Source: Inia geoffrensis (lineage: Eukaryota > Chordata > Mammalia > Artiodactyla > Iniidae). From it: 64,000 bases of DNA. The notes below the pieces were generated by a model that made no database searches, was not told where the DNA came from, and was given only the letters and a program-made list of their open reading frames with translations. The stretch lies in the NCBI GenBank assembly GCA_036417435.1, contig CM070919.1, positions 35,270,318-35,334,317 on the forward strand. Direction: 5' to 3'. The position numbers were made by a program, and so were the translations under genes. Shown here one piece after another: positions 11,465 to 21,947 of the stretch. The first letter of the stretch is position 1. Each line of letters opens with the position of its first letter.

Positions 11465-11905
11465 TTTGGGGTATTTATTTATCTTTAATTGAAGTATAGT
11501 TGATTTACAATGTTGTGTTAGTTTCAGGCGTACAGCGAAGTGATTCAGTTATACGTATATACACATATATATTATTTTTCAGATTCTTTTCCCATATAGG
11601 CTATTAAAAAATATTGACTATAGTTCCCTGTGCTATATAGCAGGTCCTTGTTTATTCCACGTATAGTAGTGTGTGTACACTACCTCCAGATTCCTAATTT
11701 ATCCCTCCTCCCCACTTTTTTCCCTTTGGTAAGCATAAATTTTGTTTTCAATGTCTGTGAGTCTGTTTTTGTTTTGTAAATAAGTTCATTTGTATCATTT
11801 TTTTAGATTCCACATATAGGTGATATCATGGTATTTGTCTTTGCCTGTCTGACTTCCCTCAGTATGATAATCTCTAGATCCATCCATGTTGCTGTGGTAG
11901 GTTTT
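11465..11905 (-). mobile_element. L1 LINE 3' UTR end, minus strand
   Basis: Reverse complement of a cetartiodactyl L1 3' UTR. Landmarks are AATTGAAGTATAGTTGATTT, ATGTTGTGTTAGTTTCAGG, AGTTCCCTGTGCTATATAGC, TCCACATATAGGTGATATC and AGATCCATCCATGTTGCTG. It is truncated on the 5' side, so no coding part remains. Confidence 0.9.
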
Positions 11906-12329
11906 TTCAGTGTTTCCTTTTCTACCATGCTTGCTTATACATTTTATATTACTAGCTAAATGGTTACTTATTCATATTATAGTACATATGACAATTAGTA
12001 TGTTTTTCTTTTTTAAAGATATGTTGCAGGAACACACATAGACACACATAGTTAGTAATGTTCTAGGAATGATTTGTCCTTAAATATATGCTGCCCCAGA
12101 AATGTACAGTTGTTTTAAATCTTCTGTGAATTCATTCCCTTGCAGTCCCTTGGAAAACAACTGAAGTTACATGTATTTGAATATTGCTCTCTTAGAGTTA
12201 TTTCATACTAAAATGTTCTAAGAAATTATAAATTGCTTCACAAAAATACATGACTCCACCAGCTCTGAAATATAGGACAATTAAACTACCATTACATTTT
12301 TTTTTTTTTTTGATTCATGGATATATCAG

Positions 12330-12700
12330 ACAATAGCTGGAGGGCTGGTGCCATTAATGTACCTTTACTAAAAACGCTAAAATCAAGGAGAATGGACAAA
12401 AAAGGCATTAACGCTATTATGCTTCCATCTCAAAATTTTGTGATTAAGTTCACGAACCGAAAAAATAACCATCCTGCCTGTCATTAATATCCCTGCCTAA
12501 TGAAGTGCATCCAAAGTAGACTTTTAATTCTCCGGTTTATTTAATTTAGGGACCCGAACACACAAACCCACTTTTAAACAGACCCATTTCTAGCCCTTAT
12601 GATTCATCACTGACCCCCCTGGTTGCCAGCTCTGTGTCGAATTTAGCATTTGATTGCGCTTTAGCAGCAGCAGGGCACACAGCAGCTTTCATACCATCTC
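12330..12700. promoter_or_regulatory. Candidate conserved noncoding block
   Basis: Repeat-free sequence between an L1 and an L2, with repeated homeodomain-type cores (GCCATTAATG, GGCATTAACGC, GTCATTAATATC, CTTTTAATTC) and CAGCAGCAG. This is a composition-based inference; conservation was not tested. The flanks 11906-12329 and 12701-12880 show nothing nameable apart from a poly-T run at 12298-12311. Confidence 0.3.
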
Positions 12701-12884
12701 TGAGCCTGTGCTCTGGGTGTTTTGTGGGCAAGACCATGGCTCTCTGCATACACGGTCTGAAAAGCTCAGCTCAAGCATGAGCCCCCAGGACCAGGCCGGA
12801 GGTTTCCTGTGTGCCTCTATATTAATTTATATCAGACCATTATATCAGCTTCCATAATTTATCAAAACGGTTTAAGTATTTGTC

Positions 12885-13260
12885 TCTCCTACTAAGCTCT
12901 AAGGTCCTGAATGTCTGCGACTATGTCTCTTTTTTTGTGTGTGTGTGTGTATGCGAGCCTCTCACTGCTGTGGCCTCTCCCGTTGCGGAGCACAGGCTCC
13001 GGACGCCGCGCAGGCTCAGCGGCCATGGCTCACGGGCCCAGCCGCTCCGCGGCATGTGGGATCTTCCCGGACCGGGGCACGAACCCGTGTCCCCTGCATC
13101 GGCAGGCTGACTCTCAACCACTGCGCCACCAGGGAAGCCCTGGGACTATGTCTTATCCCTCTTTTCTTCCCTAGACCTTGGCTAGCACATAGGTTAGACC
13201 AGTGTCTGGTTCCCAGTAGGTCCTCAATTAATGTTTTTTATTATACAATAAACCACTTTT
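12885..13260 (+). mobile_element. L2 LINE 3' end, plus strand, split by a CHR SINE
   Basis: The left half reads AAGCTCTAAGGTCCTGAATG with GACTATGTCT. After the SINE, the right half resumes GACTATGTCTTATCCCTC, GGCTAGCACATAGG and CAGTAGGTCCTCAATTAATG. Joined across the insertion these give the classic L2 terminus order (AAGCTCCTTGAGGGCAGGGACTATGTCTT...AGGTGCTCAATAAATG). Confidence 0.85.
12930..13140 (-). mobile_element. CHR-type SINE (cetacean), minus strand, with (GT)n tail
   Basis: 5' end at 13140 on the minus strand, full body. It is flanked by a perfect 10-bp duplication GACTATGTCT (12919-12928 and 13144-13153). The A-tail, poly-T on this strand, has become a (TG)n run at 12937-12950, a microsatellite born in a SINE tail. 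Inserted in an L2 terminus. Confidence 0.95.
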
Positions 13261-13364
13261 CAGCCTCAAAGAGAGATAAGGCGCGTGCATATTTCACTCA
13301 CCCTACCTACTTAAAGTCGCCTTTCTCAAGACTCTTTAGTATTACTGAATTGTTCCTTTATTGT

Positions 13365-13515
13365 CACAAGCATTACCTCATTTGATTCCCTCAATACTTC
13401 TGTGCAGTAAATCAGATCTTTACTACAGATAGGAGAACCAAAACAAAGAGAAAAGGGATGTGATTTGCTTGGCTCACCAGTTAGCACAGAGCTATAGGAG
13501 ACCTTAGGTCTGCCT
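13365..13515 (-). mobile_element. MIR fragment, minus strand
   Basis: CATTACCTCATTTGATTCCC, then CTACAGATAGGAGAACCAAA, and TTGGCTCACCAGTTAGCAC. This is a degenerate reverse MIR (ATCTCATTTAATCC...ACAGATGAGGAAACTGAGG...CACACAGCTAG). Confidence 0.6.
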
Positions 13516-13600
13516 TTCTTCTCTCCTCCCCAGTCCCTCCCCTCTCCCCTCTCTCCATCTTCTCTTCCCCTTCTCCCCGCCTCCTTTCCTTTCTCCCCAA
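13515..13600. repeat. Polypyrimidine tract
   Basis: About 85 bp almost purely C and T on the plus strand, irregular in unit (CTCTCC, CCCCTCT, TTCTCCCC). Such purine/pyrimidine asymmetry can adopt triplex (H-DNA) structure; that is inference. Confidence 0.75.
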
Positions 13601-16600
13601 GTCACAAAGAAGAAGGGATCCTGAAGTTGCTTGAATCTGCCTGGGCCCCTGCTAAGTCTCCCTTAAAGGATGACAGAGGCTGCATCCAGACAGACCCCAC
13701 CCCCTTCCCTCCAGGCATGCAGACTTGCACCCTTCCCAGCACGCCAGGATTACACTCCCCGGCAGTTGCAGTTTGGAAACTACGCCTACCTAGAAACATT
13801 TTGAAATGCCAAGTTGTTTTAAACTTGTGTGATTAATTCAAATAATAACCTTTCACTAATACCACCAGCTCTTGATTGTTCACAAGCCGTTATGAAAGGT
13901 GTGAGTCCCCTCTTGTCATCCTTTCCGCCAAGCCTCCTGGGGCCCTCTGGCTGCTGCGCCAGAGGGAAGGGCCCTGGAAAACAAAGAGCTGCAACTTAAA
14001 GTCAGTCCATTGTCCCACGTGTTACCTGCTCTGAAAAAGATTTTGCCGAGAAAAAATGTTGCAGCTACAGTCTGAAGCATGGTTTGGGAATTCCAGTGGA
14101 GTCTGTCTGCACTTTCCCTATTGCTGGTCCTGGCATGCGGGCAGGAGAGGAGTGCAAAGGTAACGTTAGAAACAGCAACAAAGACGGCAAAAACAAAAGC
14201 AGCTCTTGTCAGTAGCCAATAACACCTCTTTACCTGTTTTAACAATTGATCTATTTGTATTTCTAAGCAATTTGCACAAGTCTCTTTTAAAATTCTTTGA
14301 AACGTTTATTATCTAAAGAGGCAACATTCCTGTGGCCCAGAATTCTCTGACTTTTGAAGCCCCTTACTGATTTAGGCCCAGAGTTTCTTAAATTACTGAT
14401 CCCTTACCTACCAAAATAATCAAGTGTTAAAACAAAAGAAGACCTCAGACCGTGTATCTTGGCTTTTTCTCTCGCTTTTGAAATAAAGAAACATATCCAG
14501 GGAGATAATGGAACTCGCCTCAGCTCATACTTTCTCTCCTTGATGCTAAGTCACACCCGATGGGCAGTTACTGGTGGGGCTGGAATGGGAACCAGGGGAT
14601 TTTCTGATCTTCACATCGTTTGAATATTGCAGAATGTGCTGTATTTTCCGTGTTCTGACCAGTGTCATCTTATCCAGAATTGTCTCTCCGATCTTATGAA
14701 CATCTAAACACTATCTTTGGGAAAAATATTGCGTATTTATTCAGGTCTTTTACACAGAATGGATCGTACAGGTGCAGTTTGGGCAATTATTGCAGGTCTT
14801 TTCTTCAGACTCTTTTCTGCTTTACTCATCATGCTCACTAGGAAACAGTCATTCCTTTTTCACTGTTTCTCTTATACGCAGCCTTCCATATATTATCTTG
14901 GAATCGTAAATAGGTTCCAAGACTCCCCGCATGTCCAGCTCATCAGGCGATAGAGCAAATGTTAATGTTAGTAGCCTCGTTCTTTTGGAGAAATGATGAT
15001 GTCCCAGAATGCTAGCAAGTTGAAAGTGCTTAGATATGCAGAACAAAATATTTTTTGCAAGGGTGGCTCTCTCTTTAAATCTTATCCGTAGCACTTTTAT
15101 TTCCCACACCTGTCCGGCAGTAATTTTCCAGGAGAAATATAAATCCCAAAATGAATTCATTGGGTACATTGGTGGTTCTAAAACAAAAATCAAGACCCAA
15201 TGGAGACAGAAACGATTTGGAAAGTTCTGTTTCACCTTACGAAAGAATCTTTTCCCAAATCATCATTAGCATGGAATACCTGACGGATGAACAAAAGCTG
15301 TAATTAGCCTTTTTAAAAATTACGGAGGCACAATTTACATTTTTTTTTCTTTTATGCAATTCCTTCAGTCAGTTCAGTGGGCAAAATACAAATTTAGCTT
15401 TCATTTTTTCTATTAGATACTATGAAAGATGGTGAAGGTGATCCTTAAATTGATATATATTATAATTGGAATTGCTGTTAATTTTAGTAGCAAAAGCCTC
15501 TCTCTCAAACTAAGCTAGTTATAGCTGTGGTAGTAGCTTTTCCTCTGTAAAGTGTCAAATTCCTGTTCACCAAGGTTAACAGAGGCAAAGTGCTGGCCCT
15601 CCTGGGCTTAGCGTTACTTTTAATCCTGGGCCTGTCACTGTGCTATAAGCACAACAGAAAGGAACAATCTGGCATGTTCTGTGGGCAGGATTTGCCCTGC
15701 TCGGGACAATTACTAGAGAAATAGCAAGAAATAGAATTTTTTGGCCCTCAGCTGTAAAGAGATCATGGTCAGTGGGAATGTCCAAACCTTTCTGTTGAGC
15801 TGATTTCATGGCAGTGCATCTAGAAAAGAGTTCCTCTGCAGCTGACTGATGCACAGCAGAGTTACAATGCAGACACAGCCATCATTCAAGACTTGGTACC
15901 AGGAGACTGGATGACCACTGTTTAAGCTCTTTACTTTTAAGTGATTGTATTTGAAGTTTATAAACAAAACGTAAAGTTCTATTTTCAATAGGTCTGATCT
16001 GTCAGATGGAGGTGTAGTAGGTTTTTTATTCATTGAGAACTTCTGTTTATGTATCAAGTGCCTATTACAGTGATTTCAGTATCTATATACATAGTTGCTA
16101 AGAGAAAGAATCAGTTTTCGTATGTTTGGATACTACAGGAATATTCAAGACAAGCATTTTCAGGTAATGATGTATCCCAGGCCTCCAGTGCCTTCTTTTT
16201 CTAAATATGGCAAGAGGGCGGTTAAAGACAGGGAAAGAATTTGATTGGTCCGTGGAGAGCCAATCAGAAGTCTTTGGAAAACTATAGTCAGCATGCCAAA
16301 CTATATGGCAGGCTAGCAAATGTCGTAAAATCCATCTTTACTTCGCAATTTCATTTTTACCAAGATGATAAAAAAAAAACAGAAGTAGAGAAAAATCTAA
16401 CTCTGATCTTACATGATGGAACTTCAGGGAAATAATTTTCCCCCGTCCATTTCTGAGGATGAATACAGCCCAACCATTTGTGACAGTGGGTTTAGAAAAC
16501 AAGCAAACAAGCAAAAAAACAAAAACAAAAAAACCCAGTCCTCACCCTCTAACATACTGTCTATAACTAAGACTTATTTATATGAATTTTTGAAGAATGA

Positions 16601-16639
16601 ACAAAATGCATTCTTTCTAACGTTTCCCTCCTGCTCCTG
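13601..16639. other. Long repeat-poor stretch, nothing firm
   Basis: Three kilobases with almost no nameable repeat. Short open frames (for example 14849-15235 minus, 128 codons) show no recognisable motif, no Kozak support and no splice context. A-rich AAAC patches occur at 16370-16380 and 16497-16540. It is a plausible home for conserved noncoding sequence, but I see no decisive signal. Confidence 0.4.
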
Positions 16640-17530
16640 AAAATAAATGACTCTGCCATGATTTGCAATGGTGCTATCCATACCCCAGTGATAGGTGCTT
16701 TGTTGAACTGCCTCGCTTGCTGGCATAATTTCCAGAAGTTAAGCTTCTAAGCATAAAATATTCTATGTTTGTCCTGAGTAGTTTGCAGTGTGAGACAAGC
16801 TGGGTACGATTTATGCTTTGGTGTGTGTTATAGCAACTGAGATATCACATTGCACGATGTTGAAGGTATATCTGCACTAATTTATCGTATACCTTTAGAG
16901 CAGGTTACTTTTACCTTTAATGTTGTTAAATGATTCTGCTAGCTCTGAGGGGTTATTTGCATATATTGAACAGAATGCAGACCAGGCCACATTTGTTCTA
17001 ATGTCTAATTAGATGTGAAGGAACCTTGACTTTAATATTATGCTTTAAATTTAACTCTGATGAACTGTGACCGCAAACGATATTACAGTCTATTAGGTAT
17101 GATCTGGAAAAATAAGCATGTAATTTGTAGCATTATTATTACAACCCCTTTTACTGCATATGTTTCAAACACTATTACAAAATGAATGTCACTACCATTA
17201 CAATTTTGACATTTTAAATGAAACCGGATGAGGAGTCATAAAATTTAACAAAAAGAATATTCCATACTATTAAAGTTAAGGCCTATTCATTTCCGATAAA
17301 CATGAAAATCTGTATTTAATCTGTTTAGCTAGTTAGCTAATCGGTTTGTGTTAATGCTATGGCAGAAGATTTTGCATGATATATGAAGCACTTCTTATGT
17401 AGTGAAGATTAACCATTAAACTTTAATTGGCATTCACCATTTAACAGTAATCTCCTGCACAAGAGACTTGCATTGCGAATTTTAAGTGTTAAAGAAAGCA
17501 CGCAAACATCATATTTTGAAGGTCCTCCCA
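16640..17530. promoter_or_regulatory. Candidate conserved noncoding element cluster
   Basis: Nearly 900 bp without a nameable repeat. It is dense in developmental transcription-factor cores: a POU octamer ATTTGCAT (16955-16962), a palindromic homeodomain site TCTAATTAGA (17004-17013), a RUNX-like GACCGCAAAC near 17069, an inverted repeat TTAGCTA-GT-TAGCTAA (17325-17340), and CTTTAATTGG near 17420. Known mammalian deep-conserved enhancers have this texture, but AT-rich DNA produces some of these words by chance. Function and conservation are inferred, not shown. Confidence 0.4.
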
Positions 17531-17554
17531 AACTTCTTAGGTTGTAGTTGCCCC

Positions 17555-17575
17555 GGGGCGGGGTGGGGGTGGGGG
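17555..17575 (+). promoter_or_regulatory. G-quadruplex motif
   Basis: Four G-runs of 4, 4, 5 and 5 bases separated by single bases (C, T, T), preceded by CCCC. One-base loops and runs of four or more give the textbook pattern of a very stable parallel intramolecular G-quadruplex. It lies 25 bp from the end of the conserved-element candidate, in otherwise AT-rich DNA. The pattern is seen directly; folding in the cell is inferred. Confidence 0.8.
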
Positions 17576-17579
17576 ATCT

Positions 17580-18544
17580 ATTTTCAGTTTCATCTTCAAC
17601 TTTTATAGTAAAGTTCTCAACTGAGTTTCTAGAAATGTCCTGAGGTGATGGTTGGGGGATGGTGGTGTTTTTGTGCAGGAAGTATAGAAACAATAGATGA
17701 AAAAAGACTCTTAAGTAGCTGGCCAAAGTGTTCTTGGTGATTCCGGCATTTGTAGAAACAGGACTGACCCTGGTTCCTATGTTATGATGGCACAAGGAAG
17801 GGAGAGAAGAAAGGAATTGAGAAAATTTCAACCTATGTTAATGAATTCATTCAAGAGGTGTTTTTTTGAGCCCCTAGTATATTCCGGGAATATGATAGAC
17901 GCTCAGAAAACATTTCATTCTGTCATGAATGTTGATTGATATTTTTATTTACAATAATGAGTAAGATGAAACTGATATAACAAAGATGCGTGTTGGAACT
18001 TTACTCTTTCATCAGTTATGTGAGCCACTTATTTGCTGAAACAGATAATGGTTTCCAAATATTGGAAGACTGATTCCTCAATTTCTTTGTTGTTGTTATT
18101 TAAAATATAGGGGCTACAAACTCAACACACGTTTAAGTATAATCTACATTATTAATATTTTCTCCATTAGTTTTGTTAGGTCTAGATGATGAACAGAATA
18201 GTAGGTCAACTCCTGATTTGTAGCATTTGCCAATTTCTATGACATAAATTCCCTCATCATGGCTGACTTGAAGCTATCAATGTGACGTCACTGAATGTGG
18301 ATTTGGGAACGCACAGTAGCCCACCACTGTAAGTGATTTACGCCACGCAGGCAGAGTAAATATAAATAATCTTAAGAGCTTAAATGATAGAAAAATATAC
18401 TACTACATGAATGAAATGATGAGTATTGAGTGATTACTTTTGTTTTTACTATAAATTGTATATATAATTTAATGTTTAATAATTGCTGTGATTAACAACT
18501 GACTTACAAAACCCCTCATAATAGGGATAGTTTAACAGTCTACA
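17580..18544. other. Repeat-poor AT-rich sequence
   Basis: No gene or named repeat. It contains the CRE described separately. Confidence 0.45.
18283..18290. promoter_or_regulatory. Full palindromic CRE site
   Basis: TGACGTCA, the consensus full cAMP-response element bound by CREB/ATF dimers. It keeps an intact CpG in a CpG-poor neighbourhood. A TATA-like AAATATAAATAAT lies about 70 bp downstream (18357-18369). Use as a promoter or enhancer is unproven. Confidence 0.45.
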
Positions 18545-19295
18545 TTCGCAAGCTGGGGTGAGTCAGCCCTCACCCCTTCTGTTACGTGGAGAGTGGCTTT
18601 TGAGGCAAAAGTAGGAACAGGAAGCTCTGGTGATAGTCTGGGTGAAAGATGATGGTGGCTTGAGCTAGGTTGGAGGTGGCAGAGGTCACGTGGAACACAA
18701 GTTCATGTGCCCGAACAAACCAGAACGTCAGAGTTCAGAGCAGAGGAAGGTTTGTTGCAGGGCCAAGCAAGGAGAAAGAGCAGTCTGTGTCCAAAGAGCC
18801 CAAACTCCCAGATCGTTTTCAGGGAAGAGCTTTTCTAAGCAAGATCTGGGGGGAGAGCTGCAGGGGGTGTGGCTTTCTTCTGATTGGTTGGGGGGGAGCT
18901 GACAGGGTGTTGCTCCCGGAACCTCAGCCATCTGCCTTCTGGGTCCCAGCAGTCTAGGGTCAGTGTGCTGGTGCTCAGCCTGAAATGACCGTCTTCCACC
19001 TGGGGGCGGGGCGGGGCTTAGTTCCTGTGGCGAACTTCCGAGGTCTGTGTCAGATTGTTTCGTATATTCCTTGAGCAGGAACCTGGACCCTGCTCCAGGG
19101 CTGCACTGTTGTTTCTCGACAGTCTTTCCTTTCTTTCTGCTTTCCCTCGCTTCCCTAATTAGTAACCATTTAAACCTGCCCTTTGGAACTCAGGGACGGT
19201 CTAGGAGGCTGAAAGCCTTTTTCCTACAAACAGGAAATGTGGGACACGGAAAGGTTTTTTTTGTACCCCGCAGAGGTCTGCAGGGTCCTGCTCAG
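18545..19295. mobile_element. Possible ERV LTR-like block, GC-richer
   Basis: A 750-bp island of clearly higher GC than its flanks, with an abrupt start and end. Phrases such as CCCGAACAAACCAGAACGTC, TTTCAGGGAAGAGC and TTTCCCTCGCTTCCC resemble long ERV1-class LTRs of laurasiatherian mammals as I remember them. No retroviral gene is adjacent and no target-site duplication was found. An alternative is a unique CpG-poor regulatory region. Strand not decided. Confidence 0.4.
19002..19017 (+). promoter_or_regulatory. Tandem GC boxes (SP/KLF-type)
   Basis: GGGGGCGGGGCGGGGC contains two overlapping GGGCGGGG cores, the binding pattern of SP1/KLF factors, within the LTR-like block. If that block is an LTR, this could be part of its U3 promoter. 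It is also a weak G-quadruplex pattern. Confidence 0.45.
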
Positions 19296-21900
19296 TTTCA
19301 GTAGTGAGGAGTAGTTGGAATTGGGATCTTTTTTGGAGGAAAAAAATGGAAGAACTTTCTGATGAATTAGATATGAAGGTTGCACTTGATGCCTTAGCAT
19401 CCTCCTGTTTGTTTGACTTCAGAGCGTTTTGTTTTTTTGACAAAACTTTTGTCTGTATCTGTAATTATGTTTCTGTCCCTTGTAAGCAATACAAATCAAT
19501 ATCAAACAGGTGAGCTTATTTAACAACATTAATTTCATAACACAATTAACACAACATTATTAAAACGGGAGATGAATAAGCCCAATTAAAGCAGCATAGG
19601 GGATTTGCAGAAATGTAGATACTTCTGTTTTCTAACCACTTCAAAATCCAGATGTTCTTTCTTTAGCTCTTTTTTAGGTACATGCTGATGTTAGTACATT
19701 AATAGTTATGTATATTAAAAGAAGCATGTGGTTAATCAGTTATTTGGACTGATGCATCATTTCTGTAAGTTTGGTGAAAGTACACCTCTATATAAATAAT
19801 GTTAGTGCCTACAAACAGGATATAGTCTTGAGAACTCTGATTTCTTCTTACTTGGTCAGATTTTTCTTTCCTTCAGCTATAATTCATACAAGTAGCACAT
19901 GGACGCACGGTTTCTTTCAGGAGGGATTGAATGTTTACTACTTATCAACATTCTGTAAAGATAGAAAAGTTGACAAAACCCACATTTATTTTAAGGGAGT
20001 ACTTTAATCACAGATTTGTTCTTTAGCTTTTATCCTAGTTCAGTGTTAGGAATATAGACCACGTCTTTTCAGTAATTAAAGAAATTCTGATCATCACTGA
20101 TGCTTTGTCAACATGCCCCACGGTGTCTGGGTGAGTGTTAGAGAATTTCAGTAAGTGATGACTAGATTAGCCTGTAAATTTCAATTCAGATTCGAAATAT
20201 TATTAATAATTGTTTTCATTATTGCTTCTGAAATGAATCAGCTTATTTTTCCCCCATTTGTGATTAAAGGTAAGCTTAGAATTGATCCCTCCTGTTTTGT
20301 GAACATTTTTTTAAGAATTGAGATAGAAATTGGCTCCCTGATTTAAATGAATAATGTTTTCACACCATCAGTGCCTTACTGAATGTCTAAAACCTAAGAA
20401 AGGCACAGACAGCAGATCCATGCTTCTTTCCTTTACATCCTGAGTGGAGAGGTGAATTTGAAAGGAGTGATCCCTTTCCAGAAAAAAGTTACAGTTCCCT
20501 ACTAGTGCACTTTGCTTTATCAAACGTATTTTGTTGTCTCCTTGATAAGGTCAGATGACCATAAATTACTTGGTATCAACAGCAAAATGGAAATAACCCT
20601 GTACCGTGGGGCGAGGAGACCCAGATTTCAGCCTTACGCATTCAGCCAACTACATGGTAGTTGGTAGAGGCCCTAGTGCTCATTCCAAATTTTCTTATCG
20701 GTAAGAACAAGAGAGTGAACTTGAGTTCTAAGGTCTTTTATTAGGTTTCTGAGATAATCCCAGGGTTTCCCATTTATTATCATTTTGGTTTTCATATCTT
20801 ATGTATGAAAAGTCTGAAAAATAGCAAGATTTGTTATATCTATATGAAATGCGTCAAAATGTGCTTTTCTTTACTGTACAGCATCGATTGTTTGCAAAAA
20901 GCCTTACCTTAATTGTATGAAGTCAGTTCCAGTAACAAAGGTAGAATGTGAGGCCGTTGAAGTCATACCCAGCACATGTGTCTGAGTTAACTATTTTATT
21001 CAAATGAGCGTTCATTTCGCTTTAGAAATAAACGTTTCCAATATAGCGTTTTCGTTGTTGTTCTTAGATTTTGTCGCTTTGCTTCATTTTTTATCAAAAA
21101 TTAACTGAGAGACCCATTTGCCATCTTTCTGTAGGGCCCTAGTTCATTGATATTATTTAGATTATTTGAAAGCATTTATCGTCTCCATTTAACTTCTCCT
21201 GCTACTAAATACATCATTATTTTTTATTCAAGGTCTCATTTCTGTTAAGTGTCCAAAGAAGTAAATAACTATAAAATCCTGCAAAAATGTTTTAGAAAGT
21301 TGGGATGGCTTGGGAGAAAAAAGAACCATTGGGCTTAAAAGGATTCAGAAGACTTAAGTGGGATGAAGCAAAGGTAAAAGTACGGCACATGTTTCTGCTC
21401 CCAGGCCCCACCCTGAGCTCAGCTTCCCTCTGAAATCTGCCACTCCAGAGACAGGTGGTTGAGCCGCTGCGTCTGGTCTTTCAGGGGTCCCATATCTGTC
21501 TTAGCTGCAGCCACCGTGCGGAATCAGGAGGTGAGAATGCCGGTCTCTTCTCTCTCAATTTCTGGGTCGTTTCTGCCTTCCACTCCAACATACCTGTTCC
21601 TGTGTGCTGCCCTTCTCATTGTGGGCCACTTAGAAAATTGCAGTTTCATTTTCGCCCTCTCCATGGACACCCCATTCATTAAAGTGAGCCCTGAAGTCCC
21701 CCCCCCGCCCCACTCCCAGTGCTGTAGACATTCAGGTCTTCATTGACCCAAAGCTCTAGACTGACTCCAGACAACTTAGGACATTTCACACTCACAGTAG
21801 CGTCAGCAGTGCTAATGTGGCCCCAGGAACACAGCCAACACAAAGAAGACCAGGTCTTTCTGTCCCATCACGTATCGCATCTTCCCTTTTTCCCTCCGAC

Positions 21901-21903
<3 letters not shown>
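19296..21903. other. No gene; unique-looking sequence
   Basis: 19296-21350 is AT-rich and plain. 21390-21900 is more GC-rich and includes a C9-G-C4 run near 21697. Open frames across 21455-22000 reach 95 codons but have no recognisable domain. I cannot assign the GC-richer part to a repeat or an exon. Confidence 0.4.

Positions 21904-21942
<39 letters not shown>
21904..21942. repeat. (TC)n microsatellite
   Basis: About 19 uninterrupted TC dinucleotides. Confidence 0.98.

Positions 21943-21947
<5 letters not shown>

Noticed and set aside
12939..13385. 148-codon open frame, and other frames over CHR SINEs
   Set aside because: These frames are translations of the SINE; near-identical peptides recur at each CHR copy.
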